This document shows positions 52,777 through 61,096 of a stretch of DNA of 64,000 bases, in pieces. Source of the DNA: an uncultured Alistipes sp. Its GTDB lineage: Bacteria > Bacteroidota > Bacteroidia > Bacteroidales > Rikenellaceae. The stretch spans positions 19,594-83,593 of the forward strand of contig CALUKH010000006.1 in the NCBI GenBank assembly GCA_944321185.1, given 5' to 3'. Both the position numbers and the translations under genes were made by a program. The notes under the pieces are model-generated. The model was not told where the DNA came from. It ran no database searches and saw only the letters and a list, made by a program, of their open reading frames with translations. Within the stretch, counting starts at the first letter, position 1. Every line of letters begins with the position of its first letter.

Positions 52777-53625
52777 ATGGTAATAAGCGGTAAGGAACTG
52801 TCGGCCCGACTGAAGGCCGAGATGGCGGAGCAGGTGAAGACCTTTCCGGCCAAATATGGGCGGGTGCCCCATCTGGTGGTGATCCTCGTGGGGGACAATC
52901 CCGCCAGTGTGAGTTATGTGACGGGCAAGGCGAAGGCCTCGGAGGCGGTGGGAATCCGCAATACGACCATCCGCAAGCCCGAGTCGATTACGGAGGCCGA
53001 GTTGCTGGACATCATCACGGCGCTGAACCTCGACGACGAGGTGGACGGCATTCTGGTGCAGTTGCCCCTGCCGAAGCATATCGACGAAAACAAGGTGATC
53101 GAGGCGATCGACAAGTCGAAGGATGTGGATGGCTTCCATCCGCTGAACGTGGCGGCGCTGTGGCAGAAACAGCCCTGCACGCTGCCCTGCACGCCGAAGG
53201 GCATCATCAAGATGCTGAAGGCTGCCGGGGTGGAGATCGCCGGCAAGCGGGCCGTCGTCATCGGCCGCAGCAACATCGTCGGACTTCCGGTCTCGAAGCT
53301 GCTGCTGGACGAGAACGCCACGGTGACCATTGCCCACAGCCGCACGCGCAATCTCGGCGAGGTGACGCGTCAGGCGGAGATTCTGGTAGTAGCCATCGGA
53401 CGTCCGAAGTTCGTGACGGCCGACATGGTGGCCGACGGTGCGGTGGTGATCGACGTGGGAGTGAACCGCGACCCGGAGACGGGCAAACTGTGCGGCGACG
53501 TCGATTTTGCGGCTATCGAACCCAAGGCATCGGTCATCACGCCGGTGCCGGGCGGAGTGGGCCCGATGACGATCTGCTGCCTGATGGAGAACACGATCGA
53601 GTGCTTCCTGAAGCGCCGCAAGTAA
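52777..53625 (+). CDS. folD: Methylene-THF dehydrogenase/cyclohydrolase FolD
   Basis: This 282-residue bifunctional enzyme makes 10-formyl-THF, the one-carbon donor for PurN and PurH, which explains its place at the end of the pur cluster. Motifs include VGDNPASVSYV, ILVQLPLPKHI, KDVDGFHPLN, VIGRSNIVGLPVS and the C-terminal PVPGGVGPMT. It is followed by a bidirectional terminator. Confidence 0.97.
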   Translation: MVISGKELSARLKAEMAEQVKTFPAKYGRVPHLVVILVGDNPASVSYVTGKAKASEAVGIRNTTIRKPESITEAELLDIITALNLDDEVDGILVQLPLPKHIDENKVIEAIDKSKDVDGFHPLNVAALWQKQPCTLPCTPKGIIKMLKAAGVEIAGKRAVVIGRSNIVGLPVSKLLLDENATVTIAHSRTRNLGEVTRQAEILVVAIGRPKFVTADMVADGAVVIDVGVNRDPETGKLCGDVDFAAIEPKASVITPVPGGVGPMTICCLMENTIECFLKRRK

Positions 53626-53634
53626 TCCGACTGC

Positions 53635-53643
53635 GGGGGGGGG
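53635..53643 (+). repeat. G9 homopolymer after folD
   Basis: Nine consecutive G lie just past the folD stop in non-coding sequence. A matching C9 run occurs at 7794-7802 upstream of the metal-efflux promoter. Confidence 0.8.
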
Positions 53644-53719
53644 AGACGTGTGTCTTTTGCCTCGCCTCGGACGATGCGCCTGAAAGCAGGAGGCGGATGC
53701 TCCCCGAACCGTATGGAAG

Positions 53720-53754
53720 AAAAAGTCCGGAATCGATGAGATTCCGGACTTTTT
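53720..53754. terminator. Bidirectional intrinsic terminator between folD and the MprF-like gene
   Basis: AAAAAGTCCGGAATC is followed by a 5-nt loop and its perfect complement ending CTTTTT. The A/T flanks allow termination on both strands. It separates the convergent pur cluster and the lysyltransferase-like gene. Confidence 0.94.
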
Positions 53755-53762
53755 GTGTGTGC

Positions 53763-55166
53763 TTATTTGCGGAAGGTGGCGGTCAAAGTTTCGGGAAGCG
53801 GTTTGGAACTGTCGCGCTGCCAGATCATGGCCCGGTCGGTGGCTGTGTCGCCCGTTCCGAAATCGAATCCATCTTCCGAGACAAAGGTCGTGGGGAGCTC
53901 ACCCGTGAATCCGAAACGGCCGTAAAACTCCCGGAGCCATGCCTGGCCGGGGGTCGGGATCAGGAAGGCCGCCTCGTCGCCGCGTTCGGCAATGAGCGTC
54001 ATGGCCTGCTGCATGAGTTGCGAGGCCAGGCCGCGGTGACGGGCCGATTTGGCCGTGGCAACGCCATAGATGTAGGTCGTGCGGCCCAGTTCGGTGTCGA
54101 ACGGCAGCAGGTGGAGCATCGCCACCATGCGACCCTCCTCCACGAGGGTCAGCGCCCGCCGCCGCGAGTAGTAGCGCATCAGGAACGAATCGACGAAATC
54201 GTCGTCGTCACCGAAGGCCTCCTGCCACAACTGCTTACAGGCCAGTTCGTCGGGATGCAGATGGATGGCCGTAAACTTGTGCTGGAGGAAGGCCGGGTGG
54301 TAGGAGAGTTTGGCACGCCGCAGCCCTTCGAGACCGAGATCCTCCTCGCGGTTGATGAGCGTGAAACGCTCGGGAAGGTGCTGCGCGAAGAGTTTGTTGA
54401 TGATCGTGAAGGCGCCGTCGTACTCCGTATCGGCCTTCTCCATGTGGGTGTCGAACGTGTGGTTGTTGACCGCCGATCCGAAGGTGAAGGCCACCAGCCG
54501 GTTGCCGACGTAGATACAGCCGCCGCGAAGCCCCAGCTCCTCGAAATGTTCGAAACCGCGCTGCATGGCCCGCTGTTCGGCGCACAGTTCCGACGAATGG
54601 CCCTGTTCCGAGGAGAGTCCTTCGTGTGTTTTGCGCCAGATGCGCTCAAGAGCCATGCACTCGGCCGAACGGTCCGGGGTCAGCTCTTCGTAGTGGTAGT
54701 CGGGGTATTCGGCCTCGAAACGGTTGATATGGTTGCGTTTGGGCTGGTAGCGCCGGCCCGGAAGGGTACGCAGATCCTCGGCGTTGTAGACGTAGTCCTC
54801 CAGCGCGCGGTCCGACTCGAAGGCGAACTGCCCGGGGTGCATGCGGCGGATCATCTCGCGCCCCTCGTCCGTCAGACCGATGATGCGCAGCCGCTGACCG
54901 TGGGCATGGGCATCCTCGCGCAGCAGCGGGATGATCGGTCCGAAGTCGCCCTCGCCGACCGGCTGCATGTAGCCGATGCGGGGGCCGCCGTCGATCTGGA
55001 AGCGGATGACCAGAAATCCATCGACCTCGGCCCAGGCGCTGTGATAGACCTCCTGCCAGCAGTACATGTTGGCAAAGGCCAGGTCGCAGTTGCAGATGTC
55101 GGAGGGCATGGTGTAGCGCTCGATGACGCTGCGGTCTTCGAGACGTACGGGCTGAAATTCAATCAT
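53763..55166 (-). CDS. DUF2156 (MprF-like) domain fused to a GNAT domain
   Basis: This 467-residue protein joins two acyltransferase-type domains. Residues 1 to about 290 resemble DUF2156, the catalytic domain of phosphatidylglycerol lysyltransferase (PKRNHINRFEAEYPDY, GGCIYVGNRLVAFTFGSAVN, YDGAFTIINKLFAQHL, LINREEDLGLEGLRRAKLSY). Residues about 300-467 are a GNAT domain with acetyl-CoA loop ARHRGLASQL and LREFYGRFGF. No membrane segment is present, unlike MprF. The start at 55166 overlaps the LTA-synthase-like gene by 8 nt. DUF2156 proteins in Bacteroidota may aminoacylate other substrates, so lipid lysylation is not assured. Confidence 0.82.
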   Translation of the reverse strand: MIEFQPVRLEDRSVIERYTMPSDICNCDLAFANMYCWQEVYHSAWAEVDGFLVIRFQIDGGPRIGYMQPVGEGDFGPIIPLLREDAHAHGQRLRIIGLTDEGREMIRRMHPGQFAFESDRALEDYVYNAEDLRTLPGRRYQPKRNHINRFEAEYPDYHYEELTPDRSAECMALERIWRKTHEGLSSEQGHSSELCAEQRAMQRGFEHFEELGLRGGCIYVGNRLVAFTFGSAVNNHTFDTHMEKADTEYDGAFTIINKLFAQHLPERFTLINREEDLGLEGLRRAKLSYHPAFLQHKFTAIHLHPDELACKQLWQEAFGDDDDFVDSFLMRYYSRRRALTLVEEGRMVAMLHLLPFDTELGRTTYIYGVATAKSARHRGLASQLMQQAMTLIAERGDEAAFLIPTPGQAWLREFYGRFGFTGELPTTFVSEDGFDFGTGDTATDRAMIWQRDSSKPLPETLTATFRK

Positions 55167-57090
55167 GAACCGTGTAATTCTTGTTTTCGATATGGCTGTA
55201 GTACTGCTGCAGCAGGGCCTGGAAATTCGGCCTGAGACTGTCGGCTGTCGTGGGTTCTCCGACCGGCGAGCCTGCATCGTCGAACCGCAGCGTGCCGCCG
55301 TCGGTCAGTGCACGGAACTCTCCGTCGTAGCTTACGGACCATTGCGGGCGGCGGGGTTCGTTCAGAACGTCGCGTCCGAAGGCGAAGTAGGGCTCGCGGT
55401 TTCCGACAAGGCCCAGCAGGGTCGGCATCAGGTCGAGTTGCTGGGTGATTTCGTCGATCTGGCCGCGCAGAGCGCCGTCGGGCGTATGGATGAAGGCCAG
55501 GATGTGCATGTTGCCGGGGTAGGAGCGGGTCTTGTCGGCAAACTTTTCCGACGAGACGTGGTCGGCCACGAAGACGAAGATCGTGCGGCGGAACCACTCC
55601 TCCCCGCCGAAGCGTTCGTAGAAGCGGCGGAAGGCCTGATCGTCGTAAGCCACCCCCTTGTGGATTTTGGTGTACCCCTCGGGGAGCGAGGCGGCATACT
55701 TCTCGGGTACGACGAACGGGTGGTGCGACGAGAGGGTGAACAGCGAGGCGAAGAAGGGTTCGGGCATCGAGGAGAGCTCCTCGCCGAAGAACTGCAGGAA
55801 GGGTTCGTCCCAGATGCCCCAGTAGCCGTCGAAATCGTCGGTGCCGTGTCGAGCCTCGTAGTCTTCGCGGCTGACGAGGCGTTCGACGCCGGCCGAGCGG
55901 GCGTAGGCCCCGAATCCCATCGAGCCGTGCTCCGAACCGCAGAAAAAGGCTGTCGAGTAGCCTTGCCCGGCCAGCATGGCAGGCAGCAGGCAGCTTTGGC
56001 CCAGCGACTGCGGCATCAGCACGAAGGGGGTTCGGAACGACGGGATGCTTCCCAGTACGGAGGGCATGGCCTGAATCGAGCGCGTGCCGTTGGCATACAT
56101 CCGGCGGAAGGTCAGTCCCTCGCGCATCAGCGAATCGAGGAAAGGCGTGAAGCCCTTCTGCGGCAGGTCGGCGTAGATCTCCGGGCAGAGCCAGGCCGAG
56201 TGTTCGGCCGACATGCTCTCCAGAATGAAGACCACGATGTTGCGGCCTGCGAGGTTGAGGGCCGTGCTGTCGGCAGGCTGATGGACCGGTGTGAAGTGCA
56301 TCGGCAACTCTTCGTCGGAGAAGTAGCGCGGGAACTTGACGCTCGATGAACTTCCGGCCGTACGCAGGATGCAGAACGGGTTGCTCAGGATGAGGTTGGC
56401 CTTGCTGCTCTCCGAGGTGTAGAGCGTGGCGTTCGAGAGGGTGATCGGGCGCGTCATGCGGGTCATTCCGCCGCGCATGCCGGCGATGCTCAGTCCGGCG
56501 GCCACGGCCAGCAGAACCACTCCGCCGGCGTAGTAGGGCCAGCCGCGGCGCAGCAGGCTCTCTTCGCGCACCCGGCGGCGGTAGGCCCAGGCCAGCAGCA
56601 CGGTCAGCGCCACCCACACCAGAACAAGGTACCAGTTTTCGGCCATGAACTTCCCGACGAGCTGCAGCGAATTGTCGTTGTCGGCAAAGAAGATCTCGTC
56701 GGAAGTAAAGCGTTTTTGCGTATAGCGGAAGTAGACCGTGTCGGCGAGGTTCGTGGCTACGACCAGCAGCGAATTGACCGCGACGTAGTAGCCGAACATC
56801 ACACCGCGGTACCAGCGGCGTTCGCGCACGTGGAGCGGCAGCAGCGACAGCAGGATGAACACGCCGTCGGCATAGATGACCGACGAGGTGTCGAACTTCA
56901 GGGCTCCGGCAAGGAGCTGTGCGATCTCACCTGGCGAGAGCGGCCCGATGAGCGCCGCGTTGTAGAGGTAGAAGACCGCGCGGCAGATCATCAGCACGGC
57001 ATACAGCACGACAATCCGCCACACCAGCATGCCGAGCGGTGTGCGGATCAGTCGTCCGGGCAGATTCTCTCTCCGTGCACTTTGTTCCAT
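55159..57090 (-). CDS. LTA-synthase-like membrane phosphotransferase/sulfatase-fold protein
   Basis: This 643-residue protein has five N-terminal membrane helices and a large periplasmic alkaline-phosphatase-fold domain. The metal/nucleophile motif is in MYANGTRSIQAMPS, with probable catalytic Thr336. The DGYWGIWDEPFL and FVADHVSSE motifs carry further metal ligands. In Gram-positives LtaS polymerises glycerol phosphate on lipoteichoic acid. Gram-negative relatives add phosphoglycerol or phosphoethanolamine to glycans or lipids. It is followed, with an 8-nt overlap, by an MprF-like fusion, so joint envelope modification is inferred. Confidence 0.88.
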   Translation of the reverse strand: MEQSARRENLPGRLIRTPLGMLVWRIVVLYAVLMICRAVFYLYNAALIGPLSPGEIAQLLAGALKFDTSSVIYADGVFILLSLLPLHVRERRWYRGVMFGYYVAVNSLLVVATNLADTVYFRYTQKRFTSDEIFFADNDNSLQLVGKFMAENWYLVLVWVALTVLLAWAYRRRVREESLLRRGWPYYAGGVVLLAVAAGLSIAGMRGGMTRMTRPITLSNATLYTSESSKANLILSNPFCILRTAGSSSSVKFPRYFSDEELPMHFTPVHQPADSTALNLAGRNIVVFILESMSAEHSAWLCPEIYADLPQKGFTPFLDSLMREGLTFRRMYANGTRSIQAMPSVLGSIPSFRTPFVLMPQSLGQSCLLPAMLAGQGYSTAFFCGSEHGSMGFGAYARSAGVERLVSREDYEARHGTDDFDGYWGIWDEPFLQFFGEELSSMPEPFFASLFTLSSHHPFVVPEKYAASLPEGYTKIHKGVAYDDQAFRRFYERFGGEEWFRRTIFVFVADHVSSEKFADKTRSYPGNMHILAFIHTPDGALRGQIDEITQQLDLMPTLLGLVGNREPYFAFGRDVLNEPRRPQWSVSYDGEFRALTDGGTLRFDDAGSPVGEPTTADSLRPNFQALLQQYYSHIENKNYTVHD

Positions 57091-57215
57091 CGCGATTCCG
57101 TTTATGCCCCTTTTTATGTGCTCCTCTTTTATGTGTCTCTTGTGTGCCTCCTGGAGGCCTTTTGTGTGCTCCTTGCGCCCTCTCCCTGTGCGCCCCCTCC
57201 CTGCGACCCGGCGGA
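57091..57215 (-). repeat. Degenerate repeats upstream of the LTA-synthase-like gene
   Basis: The plus strand shows repeated TTTTATGTGCTCCT-like units with drift (TTTTATGTGTCTCT, TTGTGTGCCTCC, TTTTGTGTGCTCCT, CCTGTGCGCCCC). They fill the spacer between nadC and this gene. No promoter consensus is clear inside. Confidence 0.55.
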
Positions 57216-57253
57216 TCGGCTTGCGTCCGGGGCGGGACCGTGTGTTTTGGGGT

Positions 57254-58108
57254 TTATTCGCAGGCCTTGAGCGACATGTCGAGCGAGCGGATCTGGTGGG
57301 TCAGCGCTCCGACGGAGATGAAGTCCACCCCGCAGGCGGCATAGTCGCGCAGCGTATCGAGCGTGATGCCGCCGCTGGATTCGGTTTCGCAGCGTCCGGC
57401 GACCTTCTCTACGGCGCGGCGCGTCATCTCGGGGGTGAAGTTGTCGAACATGATGCGGTCGACGCCTCCTGCGGCGAAGACCTCGTCGATATCCTCCAGC
57501 GTGCGGACCTCGCACTCGATCGGGAGGTTCTTGCCCCGGGCCTTGAGGTATTCGCGGGCACCGGTGATGGCTTTCTGAATTCCGCCGGCGAAGTCGATGT
57601 GGTTGTCCTTCAGGAGGATCATGTCGAAGAGACCCATGCGGTGGTTCTCGCCGCCGCCCAGTTTGACGGCCATCTTGTCCAGTACGCGCATGCCGGGCGT
57701 GGTCTTGCGCGTGTCGAGCACCCGGGTATGGAGTCCTTCGAGGCGTTTGACATAGACGGCCGTCTGGGTGGCCACGCCGCTCATGCGCTGCATGATATTC
57801 AGTACGATGCGTTCGGCCTGCAGCAGCGAGCGCAGGCGTCCCGAGACGTAGAAGGCCACGTCGTCGGGTTTCACGCGCACGCCGTCGTCGAGGATCTGTT
57901 CGAAGTGCATCTCGGGGTCGAGGCGGTGGAAGACGATCCGGGCGATCTCGATACCGGCAATCACGCCCTCCTGTTTGCACAGCAGGCGCATGCGTCCGTG
58001 TTCGTCGGCGGGGATGCAGCAGAGCGACGTGTGATCGCCGTCGCCGATATCCTCCTTGATGCAGAGTTCGATCAGTTCGTCCACAAAGGGTCTGTATTCG
58101 GGTTTCAT
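57254..58108 (-). CDS. nadC: Nicotinate-nucleotide pyrophosphorylase (carboxylating) NadC
   Basis: This 284-residue enzyme joins quinolinate and PRPP to nicotinate mononucleotide in NAD synthesis. Key segments are ALCxEDxGxGD-like LCIKEDIGDGDHTS, LNIMQRMSGVAT, RKTTPGMRVLDKMAVKLGGG with the catalytic Arg/Lys, and ESSGGITLDTL. Length is standard. It has its own promoter. nadA and nadB are not in the window. Confidence 0.97.
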   Translation of the reverse strand: MKPEYRPFVDELIELCIKEDIGDGDHTSLCCIPADEHGRMRLLCKQEGVIAGIEIARIVFHRLDPEMHFEQILDDGVRVKPDDVAFYVSGRLRSLLQAERIVLNIMQRMSGVATQTAVYVKRLEGLHTRVLDTRKTTPGMRVLDKMAVKLGGGENHRMGLFDMILLKDNHIDFAGGIQKAITGAREYLKARGKNLPIECEVRTLEDIDEVFAAGGVDRIMFDNFTPEMTRRAVEKVAGRCETESSGGITLDTLRDYAACGVDFISVGALTHQIRSLDMSLKACE

Positions 58109-58136
58109 ACCTTGGCTTGTTTAGGATTTACGCTGC

Positions 58137-58144
58137 AAAGGTAA
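58137..58144 (-). promoter_or_regulatory. nadC: -7 box (TACCTTTG) for nadC
   Basis: TACCTTTG on the minus strand lies 28 nt upstream of the nadC ATG. No standard -33 box is evident. Confidence 0.6.
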
Positions 58145-58176
58145 TACTTCGCGCGCGGAAGTCGGCATGCCGGGGA

Positions 58177-58716
58177 TTATTTTTTTACCAGCAGACGTCC
58201 TTCGTACTCCATGCGGTAACTGCCGAGATTGGGCACATTGCACGTGAAGCCGATGCGGCAGACGATGTCGTCGACCGAGCCCTCGACACCGGCAAGCGCG
58301 TAGGCGGGCATGTCCTGATAGCTGTAACCGCCGCCCACTTGGTTCGGGAGCAGCACCTGCGGAACGAGGCTTTCCGACGAGAAGGCGAGCGAAGCTCCCT
58401 GGCCCGGGGTGTAGGGGATGCGGTAGATGCGCATGTCCAGTTGAGGCATCTTTTCGGCGAAGCGGGTCTTGTGCATGTAGATGACCAGCGTTTCGCGGCC
58501 GCCGGCAAACTCGAACCAGGCTTCCGGGTCCGTGAAGACGTTGCCCTCCGAATCGGTCACCGTGGCTGTTCCGTAGAAATGCATGTTGTCGCTTGTGAAG
58601 ACCCCGTCGACGATCGAGGGGTTGCTCGAGGCGTACTGGACGCCTTCGTCGGCTTCGTCGTTGCAGGCGGCCAGCGCAAGGGCCGCCAGGCTCATCATCA
58701 GCAGTTTTTTCAGCAT
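58177..58716 (-). CDS. Small secreted lipoprotein paired with a TonB receptor
   Basis: This 179-residue lipoprotein has the signal MLKKLLMMSLAALALAAC with lipobox cysteine 18. The start is the ATG at 58716, 2 nt after the receptor's stop. The mature protein alternates short beta strands (HFYGTATVTDSEGNVF, MRIYRIPYTPGQGASLAF, SYRMEYEGRLLV) and could be a calycin-like barrel, as seen in other Bacteroidota lipoproteins next to receptors. That family is a guess. It may hold the receptor's ligand on the surface. Confidence 0.8.
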   Translation of the reverse strand: MLKKLLMMSLAALALAACNDEADEGVQYASSNPSIVDGVFTSDNMHFYGTATVTDSEGNVFTDPEAWFEFAGGRETLVIYMHKTRFAEKMPQLDMRIYRIPYTPGQGASLAFSSESLVPQVLLPNQVGGGYSYQDMPAYALAGVEGSVDDIVCRIGFTCNVPNLGSYRMEYEGRLLVKK

Positions 58717-58718
58717 GT

Positions 58719-60992
58719 TCAATCGATGTTAAGGGTTAGTGTGAGGCCGAAGGTCCGGGGGCGTCCGCGCTGGACGAACTCGTGACCGATCGACTTGAAA
58801 TAGAAGACGTTGTAAACCGATCCGGAGAGGTTGCGGCCCCACAGGCCGATCGACCAGCGGCGGTGTTCGAACCGGATCGAGGCGTCGACGAGCGCGTAGA
58901 AGGGCTCCGTGAGCGAATTCTGCTCGTTCCACGCGATGGGCCCTGCCCCCTCGACACCGGCCTCGACGATCATGTCGCCCAGCCATTCGATTCCGGTCGG
59001 GTGGCTCCATGTGGCGCGGGCCGAGAGGGTATGCTGCGGTGCGTAGGGGATGCGTCGTCCGGCGTAGTCCTCCGTGCCGCTGCGGAAGCGTATGAACCGT
59101 GCGTCGGTGTATCCCCAGGCGGCGTTGAGTGTCAGATCGCGCGTCGGAGAGGCCTGCAGCGAGAGTTCGGCGCCGCGGCTGCGCGAACGTCCGGCGTTGG
59201 TCATCATGCGGCCCGTGGCCTGGCCCTCGGGGAAGACGGTCAGCTGCTGGTCGCTCACCTCGATCCAGAACAGCGCGAAGTCGCCCCGCACGGCACCGTC
59301 GAGACACGTGAAGTGGCCGCCGAACTCGAAGTTCCAGCTGTACTCCGGACGGTAGGACATCCGTTCCGACGACTGCTCGCCCACGCCCGAGAGCATGGCG
59401 CTCTGAAGCCGTTCCTGAAGCAGGTCGGAGAAGATCTGCGTGTTGAAACCTCCGGACTTGCTCCCGCGGGCAATGGAGAGGTAGAGATTGCGCATCGGGT
59501 CGAAGGCGTAGAGCGCCGTGACCTTGGGCAGCACCTCGAAGTAGGTGTTCGACAGGCGGTCCGTGTCGTCGATGGCGATGTGATGGGCCGACGGCTCGCC
59601 GCCTGAGATGCTCAGCGTGTAGTCGAGATCCGCCTGGCTGTGGTATTGCAGCTGCGTGCGCTCCAGATCGACGCGCACGCCGGCCGTCAGCAGCCAGCGT
59701 CCCAGCCGGAGCCGTGATTCGTGATAGAGGGCCGCGCCCCACGTCGGGTTGCGGAAATCCGAGAGCAGCGGCAGTTCGTCGGCCTCGATTCCGTAGCGGA
59801 GCAGATCGGGCATGCGGTTGGCGTTGTCGAGGATCAACCGTTCGATGCCCGTGCGTTTGAAGTTCACCGGCGCCTCCATCCGCTGGTGGCGGTAGAAGGC
59901 GAAGGCTCCGACGAGCCATCCGTAACGATCGTCGCCCCGCGAGCGGAGGATCAGATCCTCGCTCAGTGCATGTTCGCGCACGGCCTGGCGCAGCGTGAAG
60001 TAGGAGAGCGGCGTGAAATCCTGGTCGAGCGTCATCGCATCGTCGAGATACTGCCAGGCGGTGATCGACGAGAGGCTGTAACGCTCCCGATCGAGGCGCA
60101 GCGTCAGACCGTCGCTGATCGTCGTGCGCTGGTAGCCGCTCGGATCGTTGTAGGCGATCTGTCCGGGGCGGAGCACCGTTTCACCTGCCTCGACGATTGC
60201 TTCGCCGACGTAGGCATAGGGGTAGCCGCCCTGTTTGAGGCGTGCGAGCGAGAGCGTGTTGTCGAGCCTCAGCCCGCGGCCGTTGTCCCACTGCACCTTC
60301 CAGCGGCCGCCGGCCTGCCACTCCCGGTCGCACGTGCGGTGCGTGTATTCGTTTTCGAAGAATCCGTCCGAACGCGTATAGAAACCCGTCACGGAGAATC
60401 CCACGTCGGGGCGGGGGCGGTAGTAGGTCGAGGCCTTCAGCCGCAGGGTGTTGCCGCTGCCGTATTCGGCCAGCAGCCGCACCCCTTCGTAGGTGAGGGG
60501 CGAGAGCGTGTGGATGTTCACCACGCCGCCCATCGTGTTGCGGCCGTAGAGCGTCGACTGCGGGCCGCGCAGCACCTCGATGCGGTCGATGTCGGCCAGC
60601 TCCGTGTCGAAGGCGTTCTTGTTCATCAGCGGGACGTTGTCGACGTTGACGCCGATGACGGGCTGGTCGATCCGAGCGCCGAGCCCCCGCACGTAGATCG
60701 ACGAGGTCATGCGCGAACCGTAGTCCGGGGCGTGGAGGTTGGGCACCATGGCCGAGATCTGCTTGAGGGCCGCAATGCCGCCGCGTTCGACCTCCCGGCG
60801 GCCGAGGATCGACGACGCCACGGCCGTCGAACGCAGCACGGGCCCCTGCTTGATGGCCGTCACCTGTACGCGGTCGACCGTGATGGTCGTATCGGCCGCG
60901 ACTGCTTCGGGGGCCTCTTTGGCGGCTGCCGGCATGGCGGCCAGGGCGGTGAATCCCGCCATCAGCGGGAGAAGAACTCCTCGGATCTGCAT
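58719..60992 (-). CDS. TonB-dependent outer-membrane receptor (siderophore/small-ligand type)
   Basis: This 757-residue receptor starts at 60992 with a signal peptide (QIRGVLLPLMAGFTALAAMP). A TonB-box-like segment (DTTITVDRVQVTA) leads into the plug, which has MVPNLHAPDYGSRMTSSIYV, RGLGARIDQPVIGVNVDNVP and the RIEVLRGPQSTLYGRNTMGG signature. The barrel ends with GRPRTFGLTLTLNID. Its N-terminus lacks the SusC-type carboxypeptidase domain. The plug resembles iron-complex receptors, but the ligand is unknown. A small lipoprotein gene follows, and a LuxR-type gene lies just upstream. Confidence 0.93.
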   Translation of the reverse strand: MQIRGVLLPLMAGFTALAAMPAAAKEAPEAVAADTTITVDRVQVTAIKQGPVLRSTAVASSILGRREVERGGIAALKQISAMVPNLHAPDYGSRMTSSIYVRGLGARIDQPVIGVNVDNVPLMNKNAFDTELADIDRIEVLRGPQSTLYGRNTMGGVVNIHTLSPLTYEGVRLLAEYGSGNTLRLKASTYYRPRPDVGFSVTGFYTRSDGFFENEYTHRTCDREWQAGGRWKVQWDNGRGLRLDNTLSLARLKQGGYPYAYVGEAIVEAGETVLRPGQIAYNDPSGYQRTTISDGLTLRLDRERYSLSSITAWQYLDDAMTLDQDFTPLSYFTLRQAVREHALSEDLILRSRGDDRYGWLVGAFAFYRHQRMEAPVNFKRTGIERLILDNANRMPDLLRYGIEADELPLLSDFRNPTWGAALYHESRLRLGRWLLTAGVRVDLERTQLQYHSQADLDYTLSISGGEPSAHHIAIDDTDRLSNTYFEVLPKVTALYAFDPMRNLYLSIARGSKSGGFNTQIFSDLLQERLQSAMLSGVGEQSSERMSYRPEYSWNFEFGGHFTCLDGAVRGDFALFWIEVSDQQLTVFPEGQATGRMMTNAGRSRSRGAELSLQASPTRDLTLNAAWGYTDARFIRFRSGTEDYAGRRIPYAPQHTLSARATWSHPTGIEWLGDMIVEAGVEGAGPIAWNEQNSLTEPFYALVDASIRFEHRRWSIGLWGRNLSGSVYNVFYFKSIGHEFVQRGRPRTFGLTLTLNID

Positions 60993-61022
60993 CGTTTGTT
61001 CGGGTTTTGCGCTTTCCGGCTG

Positions 61023-61030
61023 CAAAGTAA
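61023..61030 (-). promoter_or_regulatory. Probable -7 box (TTACTTTG) for the TonB receptor gene
   Basis: The minus strand reads TTACTTTG 30 nt before the receptor ATG, one base shorter than TAnnTTTG. A TTG occurs about 21 nt upstream. It indicates a transcript separate from the upstream rlmH-luxR genes. Confidence 0.45.
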
Positions 61031-61096
61031 CGGCATGGCGCGCAAAGCTGCAATCCTTATTTATGAGGAGCGGACGTATGGCATTCGGTCGGGGCT

